This document shows, one piece after another, positions 1 through 9,971 of a stretch of DNA of 64,000 nucleotides. The notes under the pieces were generated by a model that saw only the letters and a list, made by a program, of their open reading frames with translations, had not been told where the DNA came from and made no database searches. A program made the translations under genes and the position numbers. The stretch's first letter is position 1. Each line of letters begins with the position of its first letter. The stretch comes from Chamaelirium japonicum (lineage: Eukaryota; Streptophyta; Magnoliopsida; Liliales; Melanthiaceae): assembly GCA_947650365.1 (NCBI GenBank), contig OX393552.1, positions 20,618,645 through 20,682,644 on the forward strand. The letters are read 5' to 3'.

Positions 1-1739
1 GTCCCGAATGCATGTAGTTTGTTGGCATCCGTAAAATAGAGAAGCTCTTGACGAGGCTCTTAGAGGGTATTTTGAGTAGGAGTGCTTGATTTGTATATAA
101 TGTACTTATGATTATATAGTGGGTATCCTGAAAAAATAGGGAGCTATTTTGGCTCCATAAATATAGGGAGTCTGGTACTGATCTAAATAATCTAAAGGCA
201 AATGGGGAGACTATTGGAGGGTATTTTGCGTAGTACTCGATTTTTATATAATTTACTTATGGTTATCAGGTGAGGGTCCTATGAAAATAGGAAGCGATTT
301 TGTTCCCTAAATATAGGAAGTTCGGTATCGATCCCAAATATAGGAAGGCACATGGTGATTCTTTTGGATGATATTTTGGAGAGGGAGCTCGATTTATATA
401 TTATTTACTTATGGTTGTAAGGTGGGGTTTATTAGGATATAGACAGTGATTTGGCTCCCCAAATATTGGAAATCTGGTAGCAATCCCAAAAATATGGAGA
501 AATATGAATATAATTTTGGAGGATGTTTTGGGTAGGAGTGCTTGATTTACATACAATTTACTTATGGTTATCGGGTGGGCATTCTTAGAAAATAAGGAGC
601 GATTTTGGCTCCCTAAATATAGAAAGTCTGGTAGCGATCCTAAAAATAGAAAGTGTTATGAAGAGGCTCTAAAAGGGTATTTTGGAAAGGAGTGCTCGAT
701 TTGTATATAATTTACTTATGATTGTTGGATGGGGGTCCTAAGAAAATAAAGAGCGATTTTGACTCCCTAAATGTTGAGAGTCTGGATGCAATCCCAAAAA
801 TAGAAAAGTACTGGGTGAGACTTTTAGAGGGTATTTTGGGGAGGAGGACTCGATTTGTATATAATGTATTAAGTATTAACAAGTGGGGGTTTGGAGGAAA
901 TAGGAAATAATTTTAGTTCCCCAAGTATAGGGAATCTGGTAGTAATTCCAGAAATATGGAGGGGCATTGCGAGGCTCTTGGAGGGTGTTTTGTGGAGAAG
1001 TGCTCGATTTATAAATAAATAACTTATGATTGTCGGGTAGAAGCCCTTAGAAGAAAGGGAGTGATTTTGGTTTCCAGAATATAGGGAGTTAGGTAGCGAT
1101 CCTAAAAATAAGAAAACACATTGTGAGGCTCTTTGTGGGTATTTTGGGAAAGAGTACGCAATTTGTATATTATTTACTTATTATTGTCGGGTGGAGGTCT
1201 AGAAAAAATAAAGTATAATTTTGGCTTTCTAAATTTAGAGAGTCTGGTAGTGATACCAATAATAGAGAGGCACAAGGCGAGTCTATTAGAGGGTATTTTG
1301 AAAAGGGGAACTTGATTTGTTTATAATTTACTTATGGTTATCAGGTTGGGGTTCTAAGTAAATAGGGAACGATTTTGGTTTTCCAAATATAGGGAGTCTA
1401 GTAGTGATATTAAAAATTGAAAAGCATATTGTTAAACTTTTGGAAAGGAGTTTTGGAAGCGATTTTGACTTTCCAAATATGGGGGTCTTGACAAAATAGG
1501 AAGTAATTTTGGCTCCACAAATGTAAGGAGTCTAGCAGTGAATCTAAAAATAGGGAAATACATAGCGAGATTCTTGGAGGGTATTTTGGGAAGGTATAGT
1601 CGATTTGTATATAATTTACTTATAATTATCGGGTGGGGGTCCTAAAAAAATATAAGGAGTCCGGTATCGTTCCAAAATATAATGAGGCACACAGCGAGGC
1701 TCTAGGAGGGTGATTTAGGAAGGGTGCTCAATTTGTATA
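1..1739 (+). repeat. Satellite, diverged edge domain (A monomers), left part
   Basis: These are head-to-tail monomers of about 154 bp running to the window edge; even the first bases align, poorly, to the monomer. A-type diagnostics are a GGTCCTGAGAAAATAGG-like block, TCTGGTAGCGATCC, GGCACATGGCGAGG, CTCTTGGAGGG and GCTCGATTTGTATAT. The B domain has instead GTTCAAAAAAAATATGG, TCTAGTAGCAATCC, GCATATTGCGAGG, CTCTTAGAGGG and GCTCGATTGTATAT. Neighbouring copies differ at many sites, and some units are rearranged; around 1450-1490 a unit is truncated and refused. No 88-bp short monomer occurs here. High divergence and lack of higher-order structure are typical of the old margin of a satellite array; that age reading is inference. 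No gene is seen. Confidence 0.93.
1735..1739. other. Left target-site duplication of the Cassandra element
   Basis: GTATA directly precedes the LTR and pairs with ATATA at 2468-2472, one mismatch. Removing the element plus one copy restores the normal satellite string GTATATAATTTAC, which supports this boundary. Confidence 0.75.
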
Positions 1740-2064
1740 TGTGACAACCAAGATCCAATAGCCAAGAGCCAAGACTCCTAAGGCTGGAATGCCAAGATAG
1801 ATAAGGTGAGGTAAGGTGAGGTGTACAGGGCCATGAGTTAGCCCCACATCGCCGAAGAGAAGATCCTGAACTACTCATATAATTTTTCCTCTCAAACATA
1901 GAAGATGTATTTTAAAACCGTGTGCCGCTACAGATTTTGTAAGAACTCCGTAGTTAAGCGTGCTCGGACGAGAGTAGTACTAGGATGGGTAATCTCCCTG
2001 AGAGGTCTTCGTGTAGGCACGGGCAAATCGGACAATATCTTGTATGTTTGAGGCGGATGTTACA
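1740..2064 (+). repeat. Cassandra 5' LTR
   Basis: Begins TGTGACAACC and ends GGATGTTACA, giving TG...CA termini. It aligns end to end with 2144-2467. The 5S-like segment occupies its second half, about 180 bp from the start, in the position usual for Cassandra LTRs. A small run of GGTGAGGT-type repeats at about 1803-1820 is longer here than in the 3' LTR. Confidence 0.9.
1921..2013 (+). other. 5S rRNA-like segment in the Cassandra 5' LTR
   Basis: Reads like the central and 3' part of plant 5S rRNA. AGAACTCCG leads into AGTTAAGCGTGCT at 1952-1964, which is the A-box region of the internal 5S promoter. GAGAGTAGTACTAGGATGGG follows, covering the intermediate element and box C region. The 3' portion is degraded (GTAATCTCCCTGAGAGG in place of the usual GTGACC-type sequence) and the 5' start of 5S is absent. 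This is not a functional 5S gene; it is the LTR-embedded copy. Pol III transcription is possible in principle but not shown. Confidence 0.88.
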
Positions 2065-2067
2065 AAA

Positions 2068-2082
2068 TAGTATCAGAGCCGG
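2068..2082 (+). other. Cassandra primer-binding site (tRNA-Met type)
   Basis: TAGTATCAGAGCCGG starts three bases after the 5' LTR. It matches the common plant primer site TGGTATCAGAGC, complementary to initiator tRNA-Met, with one G-to-A change. Confidence 0.85.
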
Positions 2083-2130
2083 TTCTCCTCGGGATGGGGG
2101 GTCTAGCCCTATACAAAAACATATAGCCCT

Positions 2131-2143
2131 AAGGGGTGTAGAT
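2131..2143 (+). other. Putative Cassandra polypurine tract
   Basis: AAGGGGTGTAGAT lies directly before the 3' LTR, where the plus-strand primer is expected. It is short and interrupted, so the call rests mainly on position. Confidence 0.5.
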
Positions 2144-2467
2144 TATGACGACCAAGATCCAATGGCCAAGAGCCAAGACTCCTGAGGCTGTGATGCCAAG
2201 ATAGATGAGATGAGGTGAGGTGTACAAGGCCACGAATTAGCCCCACATCGCTTGGAGAGACTGAGATCATGAGCTACTTATATAATTTTCTCTCTCAAAC
2301 ATAGACGACACATTTTAAAATCATGCACCACTACGGATTTCGTAAGAACTTCGTAGTTAAGCGTGCTCGGATAAGAGTAGTACTAGGATGGGTGACCACC
2401 CTAGGAAGTTCTCGTGCAGGCACGGGCAAAGCGGATAATATCTTGTGTATTTGGGATGGATGTTATA
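2144..2467 (+). repeat. Cassandra 3' LTR
   Basis: Begins TATGACGACC and ends GGATGTTATA; the terminal TG and CA have both mutated relative to the 5' LTR. It is followed by ATATA, the right target duplication, and then the satellite resumes mid-monomer with TAATTTACTTATGG. Numerous transitions (C/T, G/A) separate it from the 5' LTR, consistent with age and with decay of methylated cytosines (inference). Confidence 0.9.
2324..2416 (+). other. 5S rRNA-like segment in the Cassandra 3' LTR
   Basis: The same order of blocks as in the 5' LTR: AGTTAAGCGTGCT at 2355-2367, then GAGTAGTACTAGGATGGG and GTGACC. This copy keeps GATGGGTGACC closer to plant 5S than the 5' LTR does, but has ATAAGAG where 5S has GCGAGAG. 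It is an embedded promoter remnant, not a 5S gene. Confidence 0.88.
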
Positions 2468-2472
2468 ATATA
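2468..2472. other. Right target-site duplication of the Cassandra element
   Basis: ATATA, the partner of GTATA at 1735-1739 with one substitution. Confidence 0.75.
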
Positions 2473-4923
2473 TAATTTACTTATGGTTGTCAAGTGGGGA
2501 TCCTGAAAAAATAGGGAGCATTTTTGGCTCCCCAAATATAAAGAGTCCGATAGCGATCCAAAAACTATAGTGCAAATGACAATGTACTTAGAGGGTATTT
2601 TGGATAGTAGTGCTCGATTTGTATATAATTTACTTATCGTTATCTTGTAGGGGTCCTAAAAAAATAAGGAATAATTTTGGCTCCCTAAATATAGAGAATC
2701 TGGTAGCGATCCCAAAAGTAAGAAGGTACATGGGGAGGCTTCTAGAGGGTGTTTCAGAAATAAGTGCTCGATTTTATATAATTTAGTTATGGTTGTCAGG
2801 TGGGGGTCCTGAGAAATTAGGGAGTTATTTTGGATCCCCAAATATAGAGAGTCTGGAAGAAATCCTAAACATAGGGAGGCACTAGGTAAGGCTTTTAGAC
2901 GGTGTTTTAGGGAGGAGTGCTCGATTTATATATAATTTACTTAGTATTATTGGGTGAGGTCCTGAGAAAATAATTTAGAGAGTCGGTTAGTAATTCCAGA
3001 AATAGGGAGGGGCATAGCGGGGCTCTTGGAGGGTCTTTTGGAGAGGAGTGCTCGATTTGTATATAATTTACTTATGGTTATTTGGTGGGGTTCCTAAGAA
3101 AATAAGGAGCAATTTTGGCTCCAAAAATATAGGGAGTCTAGAAGCGATCCCAAAAATAGGAAGGCACTAGGTGAGACTTTTAGAGAGTTTTTTAGGGAAT
3201 AATACTCTATTTGTTTATAATTTACTTAGGGTTGTTGTATGAGCATTATTAGAAAATAGAAATTTTTTTTTGCATTCTAAATATAGGGAGTCTAGTAGCG
3301 ATTCTATAAATAACGATGTGCATGACGAGTCTTTTAAAGGGTGTTTTGGAGAGGAATGATCGATTTATATATAAATTACATATGGTTGTCGGGTGGGAGT
3401 CTTGAGAAGATATTGAACGATTTTGGCTCTGTAAATATAGGGAGTTTACAAGCGATCATAAAAATATAGAGGTATATGGCAAGTTTCTTGGAGGGATTTT
3501 AGGAAAACATGCTCGATTTGTATATTATTTACCTATTATTATCGTGTGGAGGGTCTTGAGAAAATAAAGAGCAATTTTAGCTCTCCAAATATAGGGAGTC
3601 TGGTAACGATCCTAATAATATGAAGGCACATGGCGAGGATCTTGGAGGATATTTTGGAGATGATTACTTAATTTGTTTATAATTTACTTAGGGTTATTAG
3701 GTTGGGGTTCTAAGAAAATAAGGAGCAATTTTTGCTACCCAAATGTATAGAGTCTAGTATGGATCTCAAAAATAGGAAGGCATATGGTTAGACTTCTACA
3801 GGGTATGACTCAGTTTGGTAGAGTTTTGAGAAAATAAGGAGCGATTTTGGCTCCCCAAATATAGGGAGTCTGACAATGATCCTAAAAATAGAGAGGTACA
3901 TGGCAAGTGTACTATAGGGTATTTTGGGAAGGAGCGCTCGATTTTTATATAATTTATTTATTAGGAGGGGGTTCTCAGAAAAAAGGGTGGGTTTTTTAGT
4001 TCCTTCAATCTAGAAAGCCTTGTAGTGATCTCAAAAAGTGGTAGGCATATAGCGAGACTCTTGGTGGGTGTTTTAGGGAAGAATGCTCGATTTGTAAATA
4101 ATTTACTTATGGTTATCGGGTTGGGGACTTGAGAAAATACGGAGTGATTTTGGCCCACTAAATATATGGAGTCTTGATGCGATCCTAAAAATAGGAAAGT
4201 ACATGGTGAATCATTTGGAGGGTATTTTGGTGAGAAATACTCGATTAATTTGTATATATTTTACTTATGATTTTTTGGAGGGGAACCAGAGAAAATAGGG
4301 TGGGATTTTGGCTTCCCAAATATAGGCTGTCTGGTAGTGATTCTAAAAATATAGAGGCACATAGTGGACTCTTGGGGGTTATTTTTGGAAAAGAATGCTC
4401 GATTTGTATATAATTTGCTTATGGTTATCGAGTGGAGGTATTAAGAAAATAGGAAGCGATTTTGGTTCCTAAAATATAGGGAGTTAGGTAGCGATCCCAA
4501 AAATAGGGAGGCACATGGCGAGATTCATAGAAGGTGCTTGGGAAGTGTGTTCGATTTGTATATAATTTATTTATGGTTGTCGGGTGGGAGTCTTTAAAAA
4601 TAGAGAGCCATTTTGGCCCTTCAAATATAGAGAGTCAGGTAACGATCCCAAAAATAGGGAGGAGCATAGCGAGGCTGATGGAGGGTATTTAGAGAGAAGT
4701 GCTCGATTTGTATATAATTTATGTATGATTATTGGATAGGGGTTCTAAAATAATAGGGAATAATTTTGGCTCCCAAAATATAGGGAGGTTGGTAGAGATT
4801 CAAAAAATATAAAGAAACAAAATGAGGCTCTAAGAGAGTATTTTAGAGAATTGTGCTTGATTCTTATATACTTTACTTATGGCTGTCAAATAGGGGTCTT
4901 GAGAAAATAGGGTGCGATTTTGG
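2473..4923 (+). repeat. Satellite, diverged edge domain (A monomers), right part
   Basis: Continuation of the roughly 154-bp A monomers after the Cassandra insertion, beginning in mid-monomer where the left part stopped. Units vary through small deletions; around 3795-3830 one unit has lost the segment from the GGAGTGCTCG block through the TATATAATTTAC block. The dyad CTCCCTAAATATAGGGAG is recognisable in most units, often as CTCCCCAAATATAGGGAG. The domain stops abruptly at 4923 inside a monomer. No gene and no S-type monomer is seen. Confidence 0.93.
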
Positions 4924-5384
4924 TTAAGGTTTTCGGGTGGGGCTTTAAAAAAGGTTTGAAGCGGTTTTGGCTCCCAAAATATAAGGACTCTAGAAGCAAT
5001 CCCAAAAACAGAGAGCATAAAGCGAGGCTCTTAGATGATGTTTTAGGGAGGAGTGCTCGATTGTATATAATTTACTAAAGGTTGTCGGGTGGGGATTCAA
5101 AACAAATATAGAGCAGTTTTGGCTCCCTAAATATAGGGAGTCTAGTAGCAATCCCAAACAAAGATAGCATATTGCGAGGCTCTTAGAGGGTTTTTAGGGA
5201 TGAATGCTCGATTGTATATAATTTACTAAAGGTTGTCAGGTAGATGTTTAAAAAAAATATATAGCGGTTTTGGCTATCTAAATATAGGGAGTCTAGTAGC
5301 AATCCCAAAAATAGAGAGGAATATTGTGAGGCTCTTAGAGGGTGTTTTAGGGAGGAGTATTTAATTTATGTATAATTTACTTAT

Positions 5385-8300
5385 GATTTTAGGGTGTTTT
5401 TGGGATGCAATGGTGAGGCTCTTAGAGGGTGTTTTTGGAAAGAATGCTCGATTGTATATAATTTACTTAAAGTTGTCGGTTAGGGGTTTAAAAAAAATAT
5501 GGAGCACTTTTGGCTCCCTAAATATAGGGAGTCTAGTGGCAATCCCAAAAATAGAGAGCATATTGTGAGGCTCTTAGAGGGTGTTTTTGGGAGGAGTGAT
5601 CGATTGTATATAATTTACTTAAGGTTGTCGAGTGGGGGTTCAAGAAAAATATGGAGCGATTTTGGCTCCCTAAATATAGGGAGTCTAGTAGCAATCCCAA
5701 AAATAGAGAGGAATATTACGAGGCTCTTAGAGGGTGTTTAAGGGATGAGTGTTTGATTTATATATAATTTACTTATAATTTTAGGGTGTTTTTGGGAGAC
5801 AATGGTAAGGCTCGTATAGGGTGTTTTTGAGAGGAATGCTCGATTGTATATAATTTACTTAAGGTTGTCGGGTGGGGGTTTAAAAAAAATATAGAGCAGT
5901 TTTGACTCTATAAATATAGGGAGTCTAGTAGCAATCCAAAAATTGAGAGAATATTGCGAGGCTCTTAGAGTGTATTTTAGGGATGAGTGCTTGATTTATA
6001 TATAATTTACTTATGATTTTAGGGTGTATTGGGAGGTAATGGCGAGGCTCTTATAGGGTATTTTTGAGAGGAATGATCGATTGTATATAATTTACTTAAT
6101 ATTGTCGGGTGGTGGTTAAAAAAAATATGGAGCGGTTTTGGCTCCCTAAATATAGGGAGTCTAGTAGCAATCCCGAAAATAAAGAGCATATTGCGAGGCA
6201 CTTAGAGGGTATTTTAGGAAGGAGTGCTCGATTGTATATAATTTACTAAAGGTTATCGGGTAGGGGTTCAAAAAAAATATAGAGCAGTTTTGGCTCCCTA
6301 AATATAGGGAGTCTAGTAGCAATCCCAAAAATAAAGTGAATATTGCGAGGCTCTTATAGGGTGTTTTAGGGAGGAGTGATCGATTGTATATAATTTACTT
6401 AAGGTTGTCGAGGGGGGTTCAATAAAAATATAGAGCGGTTTTGGCTTCCTAAATATAGGGAGTCTAGTAGCAATCCTAAAAATAGAGAGAAATATTTCGA
6501 GGCTCTTAGAGGGTGTTTTAGGGAGATGTGTTTGATTTATATATAATTTGCATATGATTTTGGGGTATTTTTGGGAGGCAATGGCGAGACTCTTAGAGGG
6601 TGTTTTTTGAAGGAATGCTCGATTATATATAATTTACTTAAGGTTTTCCGGTGGGGGTTTTAAAAAAATATAGAGCAATTTTTGCTCCATAAATATAGGG
6701 TGTCTAGTAGCAATCCCAAATATAGTGAGCATATTGCGAGGCTCTTAGAGGGTGTTTTAGGCAGGAATGATCGATTGTATATAATTTACTTAAGGTTGTC
6801 GGGTGGGGGTTCAGAAAAAATATAGAGCATTTTTGGCTACTTAAATATAGGAAGTCTAGTAGCAATCCCAAATATAGAGAGTATATTGCGAGGCTTTTAG
6901 AGGGTGTTTTAAAGAGGAGTACTCGATTTTATATAATTTACTTAAGGTTGTAGGGTAAGGGTTAAAAAAAATATAAAGCGGTTTTGGTTCCCTAAATATA
7001 GGGAGTCTAGAAGCAATCTCAAAAATAGAGAGACATATTACGATGCTCTTAGAAGGTGTTTAATGGAGGAGTGCTTGATTTCTATATCATTTACTTATGA
7101 TTTTATGGTGTTTTTGGGAGGCAATGGCGAGGCTCTTAGAGGGTGTTTTTGGGATGAATGCTCAATTGTATATAATTTACTTAAGGTTGTCGGGTGGGGG
7201 TTCAAAAGAACTATGGAACAGTTTTGGCCCCTTAAATATAGGGAGTCTAGTAGCAATTCCAAAAATAGAGAGTATATTACGATGCTCTTAGAGGGTATTT
7301 TAGGGAGGTGTGCTCGATTGTATATAATTTACTAAAGGTTATATGGTGGGGGTTAAAAAAAAATATGGAGCAGTTTAGGCTTCCTAAATATAGGGAGTCT
7401 TGTTGCAATCCCAAAATTAGAGGGAATATTGTGATTCTCATAGATAGTGTTTTAGGGAGGTGTGTTTAATTTATATATAATTTCATAATGATTTTAGGGT
7501 GTTTATGGGAGGCAATGGCGTGGCTCTTAGCGGCTGTTTTTGGAAGGAATACTCGATTGTATATATTTTACTTAAAGTTGTCGGGTGGGGGTTCAAAAAA
7601 AATATAGAACTATTTTGGCTCGCTAAATATAGGGAGTCTAGTAGCAATCCTAAAAATAGAAAGAATATTACGAGGCTCTTAGAGTGTGTTTCAGGGATAA
7701 GTGCTTGATTTACAAATAATTTACTTATGATTTTAGGGTATTTTTACGAGGCAATGGCGAGGCACTTAGAGGGTGTTTTTCGGAGGAATGCTCAATTGTA
7801 TATAATTTACTTAAGGTTGTCGGGTGGGAGTTCAAAAAAAATTTGGAGCGATTTTGGCTCCCAAAATATATAGAGTCTAGTAGTAATCCCAAAAATAGAG
7901 AGCATTCTGTGAGGCTCTTAGAGGATGTTTTAGGGAGGAGTGCTCGATTGTATATAATTTACTAAAAGTTATCAGATGGGGGTTTAAAAAAAATATAGAG
8001 CAGTTTTGGCTCCCTAAATATATAGAATCTAGTAGCAATCCCAAATATAGAAAGCGTATTATGAGGCTCTTAGAGGGTGTTTTAGGAAGAAAAGCTCAAT
8101 TGTATATAATTTACTAAAGGTTGTCGGGTGGGGGTTCAAAAAAAATATGGAGCGATTTTGGCTCCCTAAATATAGGCTGTCTAGTAGCAATTCCAAAAAA
8201 AGAGAGGAATATTGCGAGGCTCTTAGAGGTTGTTTTAGGGAGGAGTGTTTAATTTATATATAATTTACTTATGATTTTAGGGTGTTTTTTGGAGGCAATG

Positions 8301-8664
8301 GAGAGGCTCTTAGTGGGTGTTTTTTGGAGGAATACTCGATTGTATATAATTTACTTAAGGTTGTCGCTTAGTGGTTTAAAAAAAATATGGAGCAGTTTTG
8401 GCTCCCTAAATATAAGGAGTCTAGTAGCAATCCCAAAAATAGAGAGCATATTGCGAGGCTCTTAGTGGGTGTTTTAGGGAGGAGTGATCGATTGTATCTA
8501 ATTTACTTAAGGTTGTTGAGTGCTCGTTCGAGAAAAATATAGAACGATTTTGGCTCCCTAAATATAGGGAGTCTAGTAGCAATCCCAAAAATAGAGAGGA
8601 ATATTGCAAGGCTCTTAGAAGATATTTTAGGTAGGAGTGTTTGATTTATATATAATTTACTTAT
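5385..8664 (+). repeat. Higher-order repeat I (about 1.71 kb period)
   Basis: The S-specific block GATTTT (or AATTTT) before AGGGTG starts at 5385, 5777, 6015, 6556, 7099, 7490, 7729, 8273 and 8665. The first four spacings (392, 238, 541, 543) correspond to 2, 1, 3 and 3 L units; the next four (391, 239, 544, 392) to 2, 1, 3 and 2. Corresponding S units are offset by 1713-1717 bp. A diagnostic variant, AGAGTGTRTTTYAGGGATRA, precedes the S at 6015 and again at 7729. Two tandem copies of a composite unit (four S plus nine L) explain this; the second copy is one L shorter. Confidence 0.8.
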
Positions 8665-9731
8665 AATTTTAGGGTGTTTTTGGGTGGCAAAGGCGAGGCT
8701 CGTAAAGGGTATTATTGAGAGGAATGCTCGATTGTATATAATTTACTTAAGATTGTCGGGTGGGGGTTTAAAAGAAATATGGAGCGGTTTAGGCACCCTA
8801 AATATAGGGAGTCTAGTAGCAATCCCAAAAATAAATAGTATATTATGAGGCTCTTAGTGGGTGTTTTAAGGTAGAGTGCTCGATTGTATATAATTTACTT
8901 AAGGTTGTCGGGTGGTTGTTCAAAAAAAAATAGAGCGGTTCTCTCTCCCTAAATATAGGGAGTCTAGTAGCAATTCCCAAAATAGAGAGCATATTACGTG
9001 GCTTTTGGAGGGTGTTTTAGGGAAGAGTGCTCGATTGTTTATAATTTACTTAAGTTGTCGGGTGAGGTTTCAAAAAAATATGGAACGGTTTTGGTTCCAT
9101 AAATATAGGTAGTCTAGTAGCAATCCCAAAAATATAGAGCATATTGCGAAGCTCTTAAAGGGTGTTTTAGTAAGGAGTGCTCGATTATATATAATTTACT
9201 TAAGGTTGTCGGGTGGGGGTTTAAAAAAAATATGCTGTGATTTTATCTTCCTAAACAGAAGGAGTCTAGTAGCAATCCCAAAAATAGAGAGGCATATTGC
9301 GATACTCTTAAAGGCTTTTTTAGGGAGGAGTGTTGGATTTATATATAATTTACTTATGATTTTAGAGTATTTTTGGGAGGCAATGGAGAGGCTCTTAGAT
9401 GGTGTTTTTGGGAGGAATGCTCAATTGTATATAATTTACTTAAGGTTTTCGGGTGGGGGTCCAAAAAAAATATGTAGCGGTTTTGACTCTCTAATTATAG
9501 GGATTCTAGTATCAATCCCAAAAATAGAGAGCATATTGCGAAGCTCTTAGAGGGGGTTTTAGAGAGGAGTGCTCGATTATATATAATTTAGTAAAGATTG
9601 TCGGGTGGGGGTTAAAAAAAAATATATAGCGGTTTTGGCTCCCTAAATATAAGGAGTCTAGTAGCAATCATAAAAATAGAGAGGAAAATTGCGTGGCTTT
9701 TAGAGGCTGTTTTAGGGAGGAGTGTTTGATT

Positions 9732-9819
9732 TATATATAATTTACTTATGATTTTAAGGTTTTTTTTTGAGGCAATGGCGAAGCTCTTAGAGGGTGTTTT
9801 TGGGAGGAATGCTCGATTG
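9732..9819 (+). repeat. Exemplar of short monomer S (88 bp)
   Basis: A clean S unit, from TATATATAAT to GCTCGATTG. Compared with L it lacks the G-rich block, A-tract, dyad and TCTAGTAGCAATCCC block. It contains a near-direct repeat: the first part (here AAGGTTTTTTTTTGAGGCAATGG, degraded) resembles the second (GGGTGTTTTTGGGAGGAATG). In well-preserved S units both parts read GGGTGTTTTTGGGAGG, 35 bp apart. Given as a reference unit for the many similar ones. Confidence 0.9.
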
Positions 9820-9971
9820 TATATAATTTACTTAAGGTTGTCGGGTAGGGGTTCAAAAAAAATATTGAGTGATTTTGTCTCCCTAAATATAGGGAGTCTT
9901 GTAGCAATCCTAAAAATAGAGAGCATATTGCGAGGCTCTTAGAGGTTGTTTTTTGGAGGAGTGATCGATTG
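9820..9971 (+). repeat. Exemplar of long monomer L (152 bp)
   Basis: Immediately follows the S exemplar and shows the full L order with the dyad CTCCCTAAATATAGGGAG intact and an A-tract of 8 after GTTC. Its length is exactly 152 bp, close to the DNA length of a nucleosome core. Confidence 0.9.

Larger units (their letters stand above)
1740..2467 (+). mobile_element. Cassandra-type TRIM retrotransposon (728 bp)
   Basis: Two direct LTRs of about 325 bp flank a 79-bp internal region that holds only a primer-binding site and a short purine-rich stretch. Each LTR contains a 5S rRNA-like segment with an intact AGTTAAGCGTGCT block. Short size, no coding capacity, a tRNA-Met type primer site and 5S sequence in the LTR together define Cassandra, a terminal-repeat retrotransposon in miniature that depends on proteins of other elements; family lengths are usually well under 1 kb. 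The LTRs differ at dozens of positions, so the insertion is old. It lies in the diverged A satellite, and its target falls in the TATA-rich part of a monomer. Confidence 0.93.

Noticed and set aside
1985..2185. 66-codon frame across the Cassandra 5' LTR and primer site
   Set aside because: It crosses the 5S-like segment, LTR end, primer site and the start of the 3' LTR, so it is accidental.
1921..2416. Genuine 5S rRNA genes
   Set aside because: The 5' part of 5S is missing, the rest is mutated, and both copies lie at equivalent places in two LTRs with a primer site between them.
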